A stretch of 64,000 nucleotides of DNA from Pseudomonadota bacterium (GCA_009926935.1 RFNZ01000005.1:86118-150117); one strand, 5' to 3'. Shown: positions 8,190-17,972, counted from the first letter of the stretch. The notes: a model not told the origin generated them from the sequence alone. Made by a program: numbers and translations.

Positions 8190-9128
8190 CTACTTTCCGT
8201 CTACGGCGTTGGATTTCATGTATTTGAGAAAATCGCTTTCGGGGCTCAACACCAGCGTTGTATCCGGGCTAGCCAGAGTGTTCTGGTAGGCAAACAACGT
8301 TTTTACATAGGCGTAAAACTCAGGATCTTCATTCGCGGCTGACGTAATAAGACCGATCGCTTTTTTATCGCCTTCACCGCGTATGATCTCGGAGTCTCTC
8401 TGGGCTTCAGCCAGAATGATAGTGCGCTCTTTTTCTGCGGTGGATTTGATTTCTTGTGCTTTTTCCTGACCTTTGGCGCGTGTTTCCGTGGCCTCTTCGC
8501 GGCGCTCGGTGATCATGCGGCTGACGGTTGAGTCACTCAGTTGTTCAGTCAGATCAGCGCGGCCGATGCGTACGTCCACAATTTCTACGCCGCGCTCTTT
8601 CATTTCGCGGTTAACACGGTCGCGTATCTGTCCCATGAACACGGCACGTTGTGATGATAACAACTGGGGTAAAGTTGCTTTACCCAAAACATCGCGTGTT
8701 GCGGCATTCATCACGACTTCAATGCGTGCCTGTGCATTGGCTTCACCTTTCAGGCGCTGCAAAAACAGCAAAGGATCAACGATACGGTAGCGGGCGAAAG
8801 TGTCGACAACGATAGGGATTGAGCCTGCGTGCTGGAGGAGGTCGGGGTCACCCTCTTTCAAGGCTTTTGTTATTCTTGTTTCCTCGCTCCGAAGGTTGAC
8901 GCGCTCGGGTGCCGGATCAACGTCGAGGACGCGGCCATCAAAGTACTGAACGGTTTCAATGGGCCAGGGTAGTTTTGCTTTTAAGCCTGCGGTCGAATGC
9001 ACTTTTACAGGCTGGCCAAATCGTAAAACGATAGCCTGCTGCGTTACATCCACGGTAAAGATCGTGGCTGCAAGGATACCAATGATAGCCGCGCCTAAAA
9101 GGAAGAGATTGTTAAAGTTCATCTGCAT
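8190..9128 (-). CDS. hflC: HflC, regulator of FtsH protease
   Basis: An SPFH/band-7 protein of 312 residues. It has one N-terminal membrane anchor (residues ~7–25) and a periplasmic band-7 domain with VTQQAIVLRFGQPV and the typical RRLVDPL-like phrase (RYRIVDPLLFLQ). A long Ala/Glu-rich helix follows (TRAKGQEKAQEIKSTAEKER). With HflK it forms the cage around FtsH in the inner membrane and modulates its proteolysis. Start ATG 9128 is preceded by AAGGA at a good distance. It follows hflK by 8 bp, so the two are co-translated. Confidence 0.95.
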   Translation of the reverse strand: MQMNFNNLFLLGAAIIGILAATIFTVDVTQQAIVLRFGQPVKVHSTAGLKAKLPWPIETVQYFDGRVLDVDPAPERVNLRSEETRITKALKEGDPDLLQHAGSIPIVVDTFARYRIVDPLLFLQRLKGEANAQARIEVVMNAATRDVLGKATLPQLLSSQRAVFMGQIRDRVNREMKERGVEIVDVRIGRADLTEQLSDSTVSRMITERREEATETRAKGQEKAQEIKSTAEKERTIILAEAQRDSEIIRGEGDKKAIGLITSAANEDPEFYAYVKTLFAYQNTLASPDTTLVLSPESDFLKYMKSNAVDGK

Positions 9129-9136
9129 GGCTTTCC

Positions 9137-10252
9137 TTACTGTGTTGCGTCTTGTGGGAGTGGCGCACGCTTGATATCAAGCGGCAGAATAGATACGGCG
9201 CCTTGTGTGCCGGCCTTTTGGTCAAGCACAACGCGGTTTGCGTTCAGCATTACCAGCTCCATAGTTTCTATGTAGAAACGATCGCGAGTTACTTCCTTGC
9301 CGGTGCGGTAGGCTTCAAGTATCTGGGTAAAGCGTTTGGCATCACCTGTTGCTCTTGCGATTACATCCTGCTTGTAGGCTTCTGCCTGCTGTTTCATCTG
9401 GATCGCTTCCCCGCGGGCTTTCGGGATGATGTCGTTGCGGTAAATTGTAGCCTCGTTCTGATAGCGCTCGGCATCTTGACGGGAGGCAGCTACATCGTTG
9501 TAAGCAGCCAAAACTTCGGGATGGACCGTTGCCTCTTGTATTAGAACCTGCTTGATAGCAACGCCTGACTTGTAGGAGTCGAGTACGCTCTGCATCAGTT
9601 TCTGGATGCGTACGGCGACATCATCGCGCCCCTCGGTAATGATGGTTTGCAGGTTTGTCTGCCCCACGGCTTCACGGAGCGCGCTTTCAGCCACACGTTT
9701 GATTGTCTGCTCAGGGTTACGGATGGAAAAAAGAAACTTTTCGGCTTCGGTGATGTTCCAGAGGACGACGACATCGATATCGACGATATTGGCATCGGCT
9801 GTCAGCATCAGGCTTTCTTCTGTGACGTCACGTTTGTTACTACCTGGGTAGCCGCCATCCAAAAATCCGACTTGGGTCCGGCGGTCCAACATCACGTTGA
9901 GCTTCGTGACGGTTTCGACCGGCCAAGGCAAAGCGTAGCCGAGACCAGGCTGTCCCTGTGTGCGGTCAATTGCGCCAAAGCGTTTAATGACAGCGTTCTC
10001 GCCCGGTTCAACTCGATAAACGCCGCTACCGAGCCATACAAGTACTGCGATTATGATTGCAAAGAGTATGAACCTGCTATCCGGGCCGCCGCCTATGACC
10101 CCTTTCGCCTGCCGTAGCAGAGACTCTATATCAGGTCCGCCATTATCGGGCGTTGGTCCTTGGCCCCACGGGCCACGGTTTTGTGGCGGTTGGCCCCATG
10201 GATTTCTACGAGGTTGTTTGTTGTCGTCATTGCCAGTCATGCGCGCGCCCAT
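9137..10252 (-). CDS. hflK: HflK, regulator of FtsH protease
   Basis: The partner of HflC, about 371 residues. The N terminus is a Gly/Pro/Asn/Trp-rich cytoplasmic segment (PWGQPPQNRGPWGQGP) typical of HflK. A membrane helix at about residues 60–80 and the band-7 domain with RVEPGENAVIKRFG follow. The C-terminal helix contains EAIQMKQQAEAYKQD. ATG 10252 gives the longest frame; ATG 10240 (MTGNDDNK) is also possible, and neither has a clear ribosome site. It is the first gene of the minus-strand run hflK–hflC–degP–miaA and is divergent from mrp. Confidence 0.95.
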   Translation of the reverse strand: MGARMTGNDDNKQPRRNPWGQPPQNRGPWGQGPTPDNGGPDIESLLRQAKGVIGGGPDSRFILFAIIIAVLVWLGSGVYRVEPGENAVIKRFGAIDRTQGQPGLGYALPWPVETVTKLNVMLDRRTQVGFLDGGYPGSNKRDVTEESLMLTADANIVDIDVVVLWNITEAEKFLFSIRNPEQTIKRVAESALREAVGQTNLQTIITEGRDDVAVRIQKLMQSVLDSYKSGVAIKQVLIQEATVHPEVLAAYNDVAASRQDAERYQNEATIYRNDIIPKARGEAIQMKQQAEAYKQDVIARATGDAKRFTQILEAYRTGKEVTRDRFYIETMELVMLNANRVVLDQKAGTQGAVSILPLDIKRAPLPQDATQ

Positions 10253-10297
10253 TAGATGTGGTAGATATTAGGTGTCATACGACAGGGGTAAGATAGC

Positions 10298-11359
10298 TTG
10301 TTAGGGCTGATTGGCAACCGGAAACCGAATGAAAACGCACTCAAAAAAGCTCTTCAGGGCATTGAGGGCGGAATTCTTGACTCCGTTCTTGTGGATGGGG
10401 ACCGTGTTACCGTTGTTTTGACCGTTTCTGGCGATATGCCGCAGGCCGCCATAGAAAAAGATGCCGAAGCGCGTGCTAGAACGGTTAAAGGGGTCAAGAA
10501 TGTTGCCGTTATCATGACGGCGCAGAGATCGGGCCCAGTTGATCCTAAGAGCAAAAAGCCGTCTCATGGCATCGACATACCCGTTAAAAACATTATTGCC
10601 GTGGCCTCAGGCAAGGGCGGAGTCGGTAAATCGACGGTTGCTGTCAACCTAGCCGCTGCCTTGTCTTTGAAGGGGTTGAAGGTTGGATTGCTGGATGCCG
10701 ATATTTACGGCCCCAGCCTGCCCAGACTTACCGCCACCAAAGACAGAAAGCCTGAGCGTATTAATGAAAAAATCATTCCCATTCAGGCCTGTGGCCTCAG
10801 TCTCATGTCCATGGGGTATCTGGTTGATGAGGCTTCGCCCATGATTTGGCGCGGGCCGATGGTGCAGTCCGCCGTGCAGCAGTTGCTGCGCGATGTTGAT
10901 TGGTCGGGCCTTGATGTTCTGGTTCTTGATTTGCCACCCGGCACGGGTGACGTGCAATTGACGCTTGCCCAGAAGGTGCAGCTGACAGGCGCTATTATCG
11001 TATCCACACCACAAGACATTGCGTTGATTGATGCGCGCAAGGGGCTTGAGATGTTTCGTAAAACCAATGTGCCGATTTTAGGTATTGTCGAGAATATGAG
11101 CCACTTCTGTTGCCCGAATTGTGGAACACGTTCAGATGTATTTGGTCATGGCGGTGCCAGACTTGAGGCTGAAAAAGCTGGTGTGCCATTTTTGGGCGAG
11201 ATACCGCTGCACGCAAGTATCCGCGAACAATCCGATGCAGGTGTACCTGTTGTGATTGCTGCGCCTGAAAGCCAACAGGCGAAGGCGTTTACGGATATTG
11301 CATCGTTGGTGATTGTATCTTTAGCGGTGCCCTCTCAAGTTATAGTGCAACATAACTGA
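10298..11359 (+). CDS. Mrp/ApbC-type iron–sulfur cluster carrier ATPase
   Basis: A 353-residue P-loop ATPase that carries and hands over Fe–S clusters in the cytoplasm. Residues 1–80 are a MIP18/DUF59 domain. The deviant Walker A GKGGVGKST lies near residue 103, the switch motif is DADIYGPSLPR, and LPPGTGDVQLT is present. The cluster-bridging CPNC motif sits in HFCCPNCG. The start is TTG 10298; there is no ATG at the domain boundary and AGGGG lies about ten bases upstream. The C-terminal end after ESQQAKAF drifts from the family and may be lineage specific. Divergent from hflK. Confidence 0.9.
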   Translation: MLGLIGNRKPNENALKKALQGIEGGILDSVLVDGDRVTVVLTVSGDMPQAAIEKDAEARARTVKGVKNVAVIMTAQRSGPVDPKSKKPSHGIDIPVKNIIAVASGKGGVGKSTVAVNLAAALSLKGLKVGLLDADIYGPSLPRLTATKDRKPERINEKIIPIQACGLSLMSMGYLVDEASPMIWRGPMVQSAVQQLLRDVDWSGLDVLVLDLPPGTGDVQLTLAQKVQLTGAIIVSTPQDIALIDARKGLEMFRKTNVPILGIVENMSHFCCPNCGTRSDVFGHGGARLEAEKAGVPFLGEIPLHASIREQSDAGVPVVIAAPESQQAKAFTDIASLVIVSLAVPSQVIVQHN

Positions 11360-11421
11360 GCGTAAGGCCATCAGCCACCTGAGATAGGGCGTAAATGTAT
11401 CTATTTTGCGCAGAAATTTTT

Positions 11422-11904
11422 TTATGCGTGCAAAGAGGCTGCAGATTTAGCGTCTTGGCGATTACCTTCTTCAACGATGCGACGCATATCGAGAACGATA
11501 ATTTTTTCCAAGCCTGCATCGGTGACCGTTGCGCTCAAGGTACGGCCATTTGATTTTACTAAGATATATCCGTCTTCCTCGAGTTCTTTTAGAAGGCGCT
11601 GTCTTTCGCCTCTTGCTGACATGTGTGGCGGCAATTCAATGATTTCGCCGTTACCCTGTTCGAGGCTTAGCATAACGCGAGAGAGGAATTCATTCATAAA
11701 CAGACCTTTTTCGGTCATGATGGTGTTAAACCAAGGTCGAGGACCCAAATTCTTTTTATCATCGCCTTCACGTGAAAATGCCGCGCACATGCTTGTGACT
11801 GCTGTGAACCTTGCAGCCCTGACGCTCAAGAGAAGACTGCCTTCCGCACGTTCTTTCGTTCTCGCGGCTTTAAAAGCTGTTTTCACGTCAAATTTCGCAG
11901 TCAT
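11422..11904 (-). CDS. Uncharacterised protein, possible winged-helix regulator
   Basis: A 160-residue soluble protein I do not recognise. A clear AGGAG ribosome site seven bases before ATG 11904 supports the start and the reality of the gene. The first part is basic (FKAARTKERAEGSLLL). The second half reads LSLEQGNGEIIELPPHMSARGERQRLLKELEEDGYILVK… with an arrangement of helix, helix, two strands (SNGRTLSATVTDAG) that could be a winged helix. No transmembrane segment or signal is present. It is convergent with mrp. Confidence 0.7.
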   Translation of the reverse strand: MTAKFDVKTAFKAARTKERAEGSLLLSVRAARFTAVTSMCAAFSREGDDKKNLGPRPWFNTIMTEKGLFMNEFLSRVMLSLEQGNGEIIELPPHMSARGERQRLLKELEEDGYILVKSNGRTLSATVTDAGLEKIIVLDMRRIVEEGNRQDAKSAASLHA

Positions 11905-11972
11905 ATTTTTCTCCTAAGGCTGACTAGGGGCCAAAGTAGGAGGTTTTCTTTATTATGTCAATAATAAGAAAA

Positions 11973-12002
11973 CCCGGGTCCGGCTTGGGGTCCGGACCCG
12001 GG
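11973..12002. repeat. GC-rich inverted repeat in intergenic DNA
   Basis: CCCGGGTCCGG (11973–11983) is followed after eight bases by CCGGACCCGGG (11992–12002), a perfect 11-bp stem. The flanking 11,985–12,100 region is unusually G-rich on the plus strand and carries no convincing gene. It separates two minus-strand genes. It may be a terminator-like stem (but there is no T-run) or one copy of a dispersed palindromic element. Confidence 0.5.
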
Positions 12003-12099
12003 CCTCTGGAAAGCGACTTGCCCTTGGGGTTGAGGCTTGGGTTGGAGGAGGACAAATCGCCGTTCTTTGCGTCCGGCTTTCAGGCGGACGAAGCTCGTA

Positions 12100-12873
12100 T
12101 CATGCGCGGACCCTTTCGTGAGCCTTGGCATCCTTGCGGGCAGCGCGTTTGGCTTTGACCGCATACATACTTGAATCAGCGCCGTGAAGAACGCCATCGA
12201 CAGTGTCACCTGCGGCGTAAGCCCGCATACCGATGGATGCGCGGATAGCGATTTTTTCGCCTTTCCAGCGTAAGGATAGGGAGTTCAGGCGCATGGCCAG
12301 TTGTTGCGCGCGATCGACGGCTGCCATCACATCGGCGTTGGAGAAAAGGAGTACAAATTCATCGCCGCCCAGGCGTCCTGCCAAGTCCATGCGGCGGATT
12401 GTGCCTTTCAGGGCTTCAGCAACCAGGCGCAGTGCTGCATCGCCAGCTGCATGGCCGTGGGTGTCGTTGATGAGTTTGAAGTTATCAAGATCAATCATCA
12501 GCAGGAGGCCACCTTTGGTCAGGCCCCGTGTCGTACGATCCAACTCACGGTCAAAGGCTTCGACAAAACCGCGGCGGTTGGCAACGCCGGTCAGTTCGTC
12601 CGTGGTGGCTATTGCCTCCAGATGCTCAATGCGGGTGCGCTGTGTTGTTATTTGGCGATGCGCCTCATCAAGGGCGCTATTGGCCTCGCGCAGCATATCA
12701 AGAGCGATGGTGGCGATACGGCGAAGGGAGGCGTCATCCTTCAGTTCATGCAGTTTTGATTTCAGGCTTTCTTCGTGCGAACCCGCATCTTCACGCAGCA
12801 GCTGTATAGCCGTAAAAGCCTCGGGCGAGCTTATGCTGATCGTTTTGCTTTTGAGCACTGCATCGGAAACCAT
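12100..12873 (-). CDS. Diguanylate cyclase (GGDEF domain)
   Basis: A 257-residue soluble enzyme expected to make cyclic di-GMP from two GTP. Residues 1–85 are helical and may be a coiled-coil dimerisation region. The GGDEF domain starts near EHLEAIATTDELTGVANRRG and the active motif LGGDEFVLL is intact. An inhibitory I-site RRMD lies exactly five residues before the motif, so product feedback is expected. The C-terminal part has the usual ASIGMRAY strand and a Lys/Arg-rich tail. The 227-bp AT-rich gap upstream holds a 12-bp palindrome TTTATCGATAAA (12959–12970) shared with the divergent eipB gene. Confidence 0.92.
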   Translation of the reverse strand: MVSDAVLKSKTISISSPEAFTAIQLLREDAGSHEESLKSKLHELKDDASLRRIATIALDMLREANSALDEAHRQITTQRTRIEHLEAIATTDELTGVANRRGFVEAFDRELDRTTRGLTKGGLLLMIDLDNFKLINDTHGHAAGDAALRLVAEALKGTIRRMDLAGRLGGDEFVLLFSNADVMAAVDRAQQLAMRLNSLSLRWKGEKIAIRASIGMRAYAAGDTVDGVLHGADSSMYAVKAKRAARKDAKAHERVRA

Positions 12874-13100
12874 GGTCGCAATCCTTTTTCTTTCGGAAAG
12901 AGTTATTGCGAAAGCCGTGCCAAACTTAATTCGTTATAAAATCATTTAAAATCATATATTTATCGATAAATCCTTGTTGCCTGTGGGCGTCGGTATAGGC
13001 GCTAGACCCAAAAAGAAGCAAATGTCACGGGAAATATTTGCCTATCTCAAAGCCTAACCCCTTTCAGAAACGCCGTTTTTTTCTTAAAATGGAAAGATAT

Positions 13101-13955
13101 ATGACACTAAACGCACCCTTCCGTTTCTGCCTCGGTCTCGCCGTGCTTTTTGCAAGCACGACCTGTGCGTTTGCCGGTATGTCAGGCATGCACCCGCACA
13201 GAGCTATTTATGAGGTCTCGCTTTCCTCCGTTCAAAGCGGCGGGCAATTGGTTGATATTCGCGGAAAGATGTATTTCGAGTGGAAGAAATCATGCGAGTC
13301 CTGGACGACGGATCACAGATCGGTCCTGACATACGAATATGCCGATGGCACATCTACCCGTATCAACAGCGACTTCGCTTCTTATGAAACGCTGGATGGT
13401 AAAGACCTCAGTTTTTCCTCTCGCCGTGAAAATAATGGCGCCCTGATTGAAGAGTTCAGGGGGCATGCCAAACGTGCCGTCGATGCCGAGGGTGATGCCG
13501 TTTATTCGGTTCCGGATACGCTTAACTTCAAGTTGCCTAAGAATACGTTCTTTCCCATGCAGCATACGGACGAAATTCTGGCTCGTGCCAATAAAGGCGA
13601 ACGTTTTTTCAATGCCGCTCTCTTTGATGGGAGCGATGATCAGGGGCCTCAGCTTGTCAATGTTTTTATAGGCCGCAAAGCCGACCCTATGAAGGGTTTG
13701 AAGGTAAATAAGGATATTGACCTCGGGCTTTTGAAGTCGCCAGCCCATCACATGAGGCTCGCTTTCTTTTCGGCCGAGGATGATTCAGCTGCCGCTGAAT
13801 ACGAAATGGATTTGGTGGCACTTGATAATGGTGTGGTCAGCGATATTACGGTCATTTATGACACGTTTACGATTACACAGAAGCTTGTAGCCCTGCAGAA
13901 GGTTGATTTGCCTGCGTGCACCGAAAACTCTGCCTACAATCCATCCAGTCAATAA
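13101..13955 (+). CDS. eipB: EipB-family periplasmic envelope-integrity protein (DUF1849)
   Basis: A 284-residue exported protein. The signal peptide is residues ~1–26 ending in TCAFAG. The mature sequence matches the EipB family: HRAIYEVSL near the start, MYFEWKKSCESWTTD with a conserved Cys, and LPAC at the C terminus, the two Cys that form a disulfide in the characterised Brucella protein. EipB folds as a beta-spiral in the periplasm and supports envelope stability. The open frame continues upstream to TTG 13038, but ATG 13101, preceded by GGAAAG, gives the proper signal peptide. It lies just ahead of divK–pleD. Confidence 0.85.
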   Translation: MTLNAPFRFCLGLAVLFASTTCAFAGMSGMHPHRAIYEVSLSSVQSGGQLVDIRGKMYFEWKKSCESWTTDHRSVLTYEYADGTSTRINSDFASYETLDGKDLSFSSRRENNGALIEEFRGHAKRAVDAEGDAVYSVPDTLNFKLPKNTFFPMQHTDEILARANKGERFFNAALFDGSDDQGPQLVNVFIGRKADPMKGLKVNKDIDLGLLKSPAHHMRLAFFSAEDDSAAAEYEMDLVALDNGVVSDITVIYDTFTITQKLVALQKVDLPACTENSAYNPSSQ

Positions 13956-13974
13956 TTTCAAGATTTAGGCAGCC

Positions 13975-14346
13975 ATGAAAAAAACCATTCTGATCGTTGA
14001 AGACAATGAGCTCAATATGAAGCTTTTCAATGATCTTCTGGAAGCGCACGGCTATGCGACTGTTAAAACCCGTGAAGGTACGCGTGTACTTGAAATTGCC
14101 CGCGAGCATAAGCCGGATCTCATTTTGATGGATATCCAGTTGCCTGAAGTTTCGGGGCTTGATTTGATCCGCTGGCTTAAGGAAGCGCAGGACCTGAAAA
14201 CAATACCTGTCATTGCCATTACCGCCTTTGCCATGAAAGGCGATGAGGACCGCATCCGTGAGACAGGGTGCGAGGACTACATTTCCAAGCCGATCTCCGT
14301 GCTTGGATTTATTGAAACCATAAAAAAGCATATTGAAAAAATCTGA
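13975..14346 (+). CDS. divK: DivK cell-cycle response regulator
   Basis: A 123-residue single receiver close to Caulobacter DivK. Features are [16 protein letters not shown] at the start, acceptor Asp in [13 protein letters not shown], the conserved Thr in [13 protein letters not shown] and the Lys in DYISKPI. DivK-P controls CckA and so CtrA activity through DivL, and it also allosterically activates kinases. The pairing with pleD 21 bp downstream is the classic alphaproteobacterial order and strengthens the call. Confidence 0.95.
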   Translation: MKKTILIVEDNELNMKLFNDLLEAHGYATVKTREGTRVLEIAREHKPDLILMDIQLPEVSGLDLIRWLKEAQDLKTIPVIAITAFAMKGDEDRIRETGCEDYISKPISVLGFIETIKKHIEKI

Positions 14347-14367
14347 AAGTAACAGGATCCAGACGCC

Positions 14368-15795
14368 ATGTCCGCACGCGTGCTTGTAGTTGATGATATC
14401 GCTCCTAACGTTAAGCTTCTTGAAGCGAAGCTGACCTCCGAGTACTACGATGTGATTACGGCCACTTCCGGTGCGCAGGCGCTCGAGCGGGTTGTTGCGG
14501 ACAGTCCTGATATCGTTCTTCTGGATGTGATGATGCCTGGTATGGACGGGTTTGAGGTTTGCCGCCGCATCAAATCAAACCCTGCCATCGCGCATGTCCC
14601 TGTTGTCATGGTGACTGCCCTGACCGATGCCACGGACAAGGTAAGGGGGCTTGAAGCGGGGGCTGATGATTTTCTCTCAAAGCCTGTCAACGATGTGGCT
14701 CTGATGGCCCGCGTCAGATCTCTCGTGCGGCTTAAAATGACCGTCGATGAGTGGCGCGCCCGTGAAATGACAGCCAATACGCTTGGTGTTAGCGGCGAGA
14801 GTGCCGGCATCATGACCCAGACAATAGAAAAGGCCAATATCCTTATGGTTGAGGATCAGGCTTTTGAAGCGCAAAAATGCCAGGAAGCCCTTACGCGTGA
14901 CCAGCATAAGGTTTTTGCGGTTACGGGCGGCATGGCAGCGCTTGAGCGCGCCAGCGTGACCGATTGTGACCTGATTATTACATCTCTTAACCTCCAGAAA
15001 GAGGACGGTTTGCGCCTTTGCTCTCATCTGCGCTCGAACGAGAGAACGAGGGCGGTGCCCATCCTTATGATCGGTCAGGAAGAAGATCTACCTAAAGTAG
15101 CCCGCGGGCTTGAGATAGGTGCTAACGACTATATTTTACGACCACTGGACCGTAACGAGCTTTTGGCGCGCGTGCGTACGCAAATTCGTCGCAAGCGGTT
15201 TCAGGAAAAGCTGAAAACCAACTATGAGGCGTCGCTTAATATGGCGCTTACAGATACTTTGACGGGCCTTTATAACCGGCGATATCTAAACGTTCACCTT
15301 GAAAAACTCCTGAAATCGACAGGCGATCAACGCAAGCAAATTGCCGTTTTGATGTTTGATCTCGATAAATTCAAGTCTATCAACGATACGTACGGCCATG
15401 GCGTGGGTGACGAAGTTTTGAAAAGCTTTGCAGACCGCATCAAGACCCGCATGCGGGGATTTGATCTTCTGGCCCGAACCGGCGGGGAGGAATTTGTGGC
15501 CGTGCTTGTAGGCGTAAGTCCTGAAAAGGCTTGCTTCGTAGCTGAACGTCTTCGCCGCGCCATTGGCAAACGCCCTATGCAGGTCAACATACCGGATGGA
15601 CAACTTTCAGTTACAACCTCTGTTGGTGGTGCTTACATTGGTACTGATGTTGCAACCGTGGACGAAGTGCTCGAACGCGCGGACCAGCAGCTTTACAAAG
15701 CAAAAGAGGGCGGCCGAGACGCCGTCTATTTTGAGGGTATCGGGAAGCTTGAGCCCGCTAATTATGACGAGCCCGAGCGCTCGATACTGGAATAA
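14368..15795 (+). CDS. pleD: PleD response regulator, diguanylate cyclase
   Basis: A 475-residue protein with the order receiver–receiver–GGDEF. The first receiver (1–125) has ARVLVVDDIAPNVKLLE and acceptor Asp in IVLLDVMMPGMDG. The second (~153–275) lacks the acceptor Asp (DLIITSLNLQ) and serves as a dimerisation adaptor as in PleD. The cyclase domain has RTGGEEFVAVL, and the I-site RGFD lies five residues before it. The product, cyclic di-GMP, drives the swarmer-to-stalked transition in Caulobacter. It is co-transcribed with divK. Confidence 0.95.
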   Translation: MSARVLVVDDIAPNVKLLEAKLTSEYYDVITATSGAQALERVVADSPDIVLLDVMMPGMDGFEVCRRIKSNPAIAHVPVVMVTALTDATDKVRGLEAGADDFLSKPVNDVALMARVRSLVRLKMTVDEWRAREMTANTLGVSGESAGIMTQTIEKANILMVEDQAFEAQKCQEALTRDQHKVFAVTGGMAALERASVTDCDLIITSLNLQKEDGLRLCSHLRSNERTRAVPILMIGQEEDLPKVARGLEIGANDYILRPLDRNELLARVRTQIRRKRFQEKLKTNYEASLNMALTDTLTGLYNRRYLNVHLEKLLKSTGDQRKQIAVLMFDLDKFKSINDTYGHGVGDEVLKSFADRIKTRMRGFDLLARTGGEEFVAVLVGVSPEKACFVAERLRRAIGKRPMQVNIPDGQLSVTTSVGGAYIGTDVATVDEVLERADQQLYKAKEGGRDAVYFEGIGKLEPANYDEPERSILE

Positions 15796-15799
15796 AAAA

Positions 15800-17905
15800 T
15801 CAGCTAATTTTAAGCCTGCGGCGAAGGCTTGCCGCGTCTATCCCCCGGGCCCGCAACGAGGCATTGGGATGAGGGTCGCGTTTGCTGAAGGATCTGAATT
15901 GAGTCCAGCCGCACCCCGTATTGCGGGCCAAAAGAGCCTTGCGGAATTTTTTTGCAAGATCCCTGTTGTACAGGCCCTTCCTTTTGAAAATGGCGAATGC
16001 GTGATCCGCCATGCGTTGTGACCATTCGTAGCCATAATAGCCGAACGAGTAGCCGCCAGAGAAAATATGCGTGAAGCTGTTTGAGAGGATAGAGCCATGC
16101 TGAGGCAAAACTGTCTTGCCGCTTAAAACCGATCGCTCATACGCGCTTACGCTGCGCAGGCGCGGATAAAAATCCAGATGCCATGCGACGTCCAAATAAC
16201 AGCGATGGAGATGGTGTAGAAGGCCTATCCCTGCCATAAAATTGCGGGATTGAGAGATGGCCTTCACCATTGAACGCGGCATCGGGCGCCCTGTTTCGTA
16301 GTGCCTTCCTATCATTCTGAGCGTTTCGGGTTCCGTCACCCAGTTTTCTTGAATGATTGAGGGAAGTTCAACCAAATCCGTATCGACGTTTGTGCCGCTG
16401 ATGGTTGGTGATTTTACTTCTGTCAAAAGCTCATGCAAGGCGTGGCCGCCCTCGTGGAAAAGAACCTTGACGTCTTCTATTGTCAGAAGGGCCGGTTTTC
16501 CGCCTTTGGGGTGTTCGAAATTGCAGGAAATATTCGCTATTGGTTTTCCTTCGGATCCATCACGCAGGATTCGGCGGTTGCGGAGCGGCATCATCCAGGC
16601 ACCTGACTCTTTCCCGTCACGGCTGAATAGATCGAACTCGACGGTTCCCAGATTACTGCCAGTTGCCCTATCGAAAACTTCAAAAACGCGTGTTTCAAGC
16701 GGGCCTTGACCTGCTGGCGTGCGGTCATGGAATGAGATATCGAAGAGTTTTTTGCAATGTTCAAAGAACCCTTTTAATACCTGTTCGACAGGCAAGTACT
16801 CTTTTACGGCTTCGGTATCTAGTCCGAAGCGAGTGACTTTCATTTTCTCGATATAGTAAGCGATATCCCATGGCTCGACCGTTTCGATACCATCTGTTTC
16901 GCGTGCGAAGGCGGTAATATCCTGAAATTCGGACTCGGCCGCGGCTTTTGTTGCTTCAAGAAGATGATCCAGAAACGGTTTTACATCGGTAACCTTGAGC
17001 AGCATGCGGTTGCCTGCGCATTCATGCGCATGGGATTTATACCCAAGTAGCTGCGCGTGTTCATAACGCAGGCGCGCTATTTCCATGACTAGCGGGGTGT
17101 TGTCAGCCCCTTCCGTAGAGCCTCTTTCTGTAAACCGCGTCCATAATCTGCGACGAAGTTTACGGTCTTTGAGCCGTGGCATCACCGGCGATGAAGACAT
17201 GAAAAAGTCACCACCCGCGGTGGTTTCCAACGTCAGGGCATATTTACCAGCGTATCCTCTGCTCTCGGCTTCCTGTTGTGCTTTTGCGATGGTTTCCTCA
17301 GACAGGCCGTCGAGCTCATCCGCAGTTTTGACGATGATTACTGTCTGTGCCTTGTGCCTTTTTAAATTGTTTTCGTAGTCCAGAGAGAGCTGCATTAGGC
17401 GGGTATTGATATCCCGTATCCTTTTGCGGCCTTTGGCGTCCAGCTTGACCCCGCAGCCAACAAAGCTGCTGTGGTACATGCTGACCAGCATCTCGCGCTG
17501 TTTACCGAGCTTTAGATTTTTGATGTTTTTTTGCAGTCTCGCCATCACGCGAAAGAGTCCGCGATCCTGATAGGTGTTGAAAATATGTTCGAGGTAAGCA
17601 AAACCAAAGCGGTCGGCTACGGCGTACATTTCTGGCGTGGCATTTGTGTAAAGCCTTGCATAGAATCGGCGCATTTCCGCATCCAGCTCTTCGTCATGCG
17701 TCTCCAAGTCCTGGATGAGGCTGAAATCAGGCTTGGCGGATTTTTTGAGATGTTCGATCCTGAGACGGGCTTTGGTCAGGGCCAGAAGCATGCGTTCGTA
17801 GTAAGCCTGAGGGCTGTCTTCCTGCAGAGGAAGACTCATAGGGAGTTCCGCCATCTCTCGCAGATGGTCGTCCAAAGCGACACTTTTCGCCTGGTGTCGT
17901 TGCAT
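15800..17905 (-). CDS. M3-family zinc oligopeptidase
   Basis: A 701-residue cytoplasmic metallopeptidase of the thimet/oligopeptidase A/Dcp group that degrades short peptides. The zinc motif HEGGH is at 484–488 within VKVLFHEGGHALHELL, and a third ligand Glu is expected in the VELPSIIQENW segment about 30 residues on. The helical N-terminal half and the C-terminal YEWSQRMADHAFAIF are typical of the family. No signal peptide is present. It is convergent with pleD with only 4 bp between the stops. Oligopeptidase A and dipeptidyl carboxypeptidase cannot be separated safely here. Confidence 0.9.
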   Translation of the reverse strand: MQRHQAKSVALDDHLREMAELPMSLPLQEDSPQAYYERMLLALTKARLRIEHLKKSAKPDFSLIQDLETHDEELDAEMRRFYARLYTNATPEMYAVADRFGFAYLEHIFNTYQDRGLFRVMARLQKNIKNLKLGKQREMLVSMYHSSFVGCGVKLDAKGRKRIRDINTRLMQLSLDYENNLKRHKAQTVIIVKTADELDGLSEETIAKAQQEAESRGYAGKYALTLETTAGGDFFMSSSPVMPRLKDRKLRRRLWTRFTERGSTEGADNTPLVMEIARLRYEHAQLLGYKSHAHECAGNRMLLKVTDVKPFLDHLLEATKAAAESEFQDITAFARETDGIETVEPWDIAYYIEKMKVTRFGLDTEAVKEYLPVEQVLKGFFEHCKKLFDISFHDRTPAGQGPLETRVFEVFDRATGSNLGTVEFDLFSRDGKESGAWMMPLRNRRILRDGSEGKPIANISCNFEHPKGGKPALLTIEDVKVLFHEGGHALHELLTEVKSPTISGTNVDTDLVELPSIIQENWVTEPETLRMIGRHYETGRPMPRSMVKAISQSRNFMAGIGLLHHLHRCYLDVAWHLDFYPRLRSVSAYERSVLSGKTVLPQHGSILSNSFTHIFSGGYSFGYYGYEWSQRMADHAFAIFKRKGLYNRDLAKKFRKALLARNTGCGWTQFRSFSKRDPHPNASLRARGIDAASLRRRLKIS

Positions 17906-17972
17906 TCCTATTTCCCTGTTTTTTTATCGTTACCTGTTCTGTAGCAGGTTTGGGCAGGTGCAGCAATCGGCC

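Noticed and set aside
11958..12209. 83-codon minus-strand frame across the G-rich palindrome
   Set aside because: It overlaps the end of the diguanylate cyclase in another frame and its composition simply reflects the repeat.
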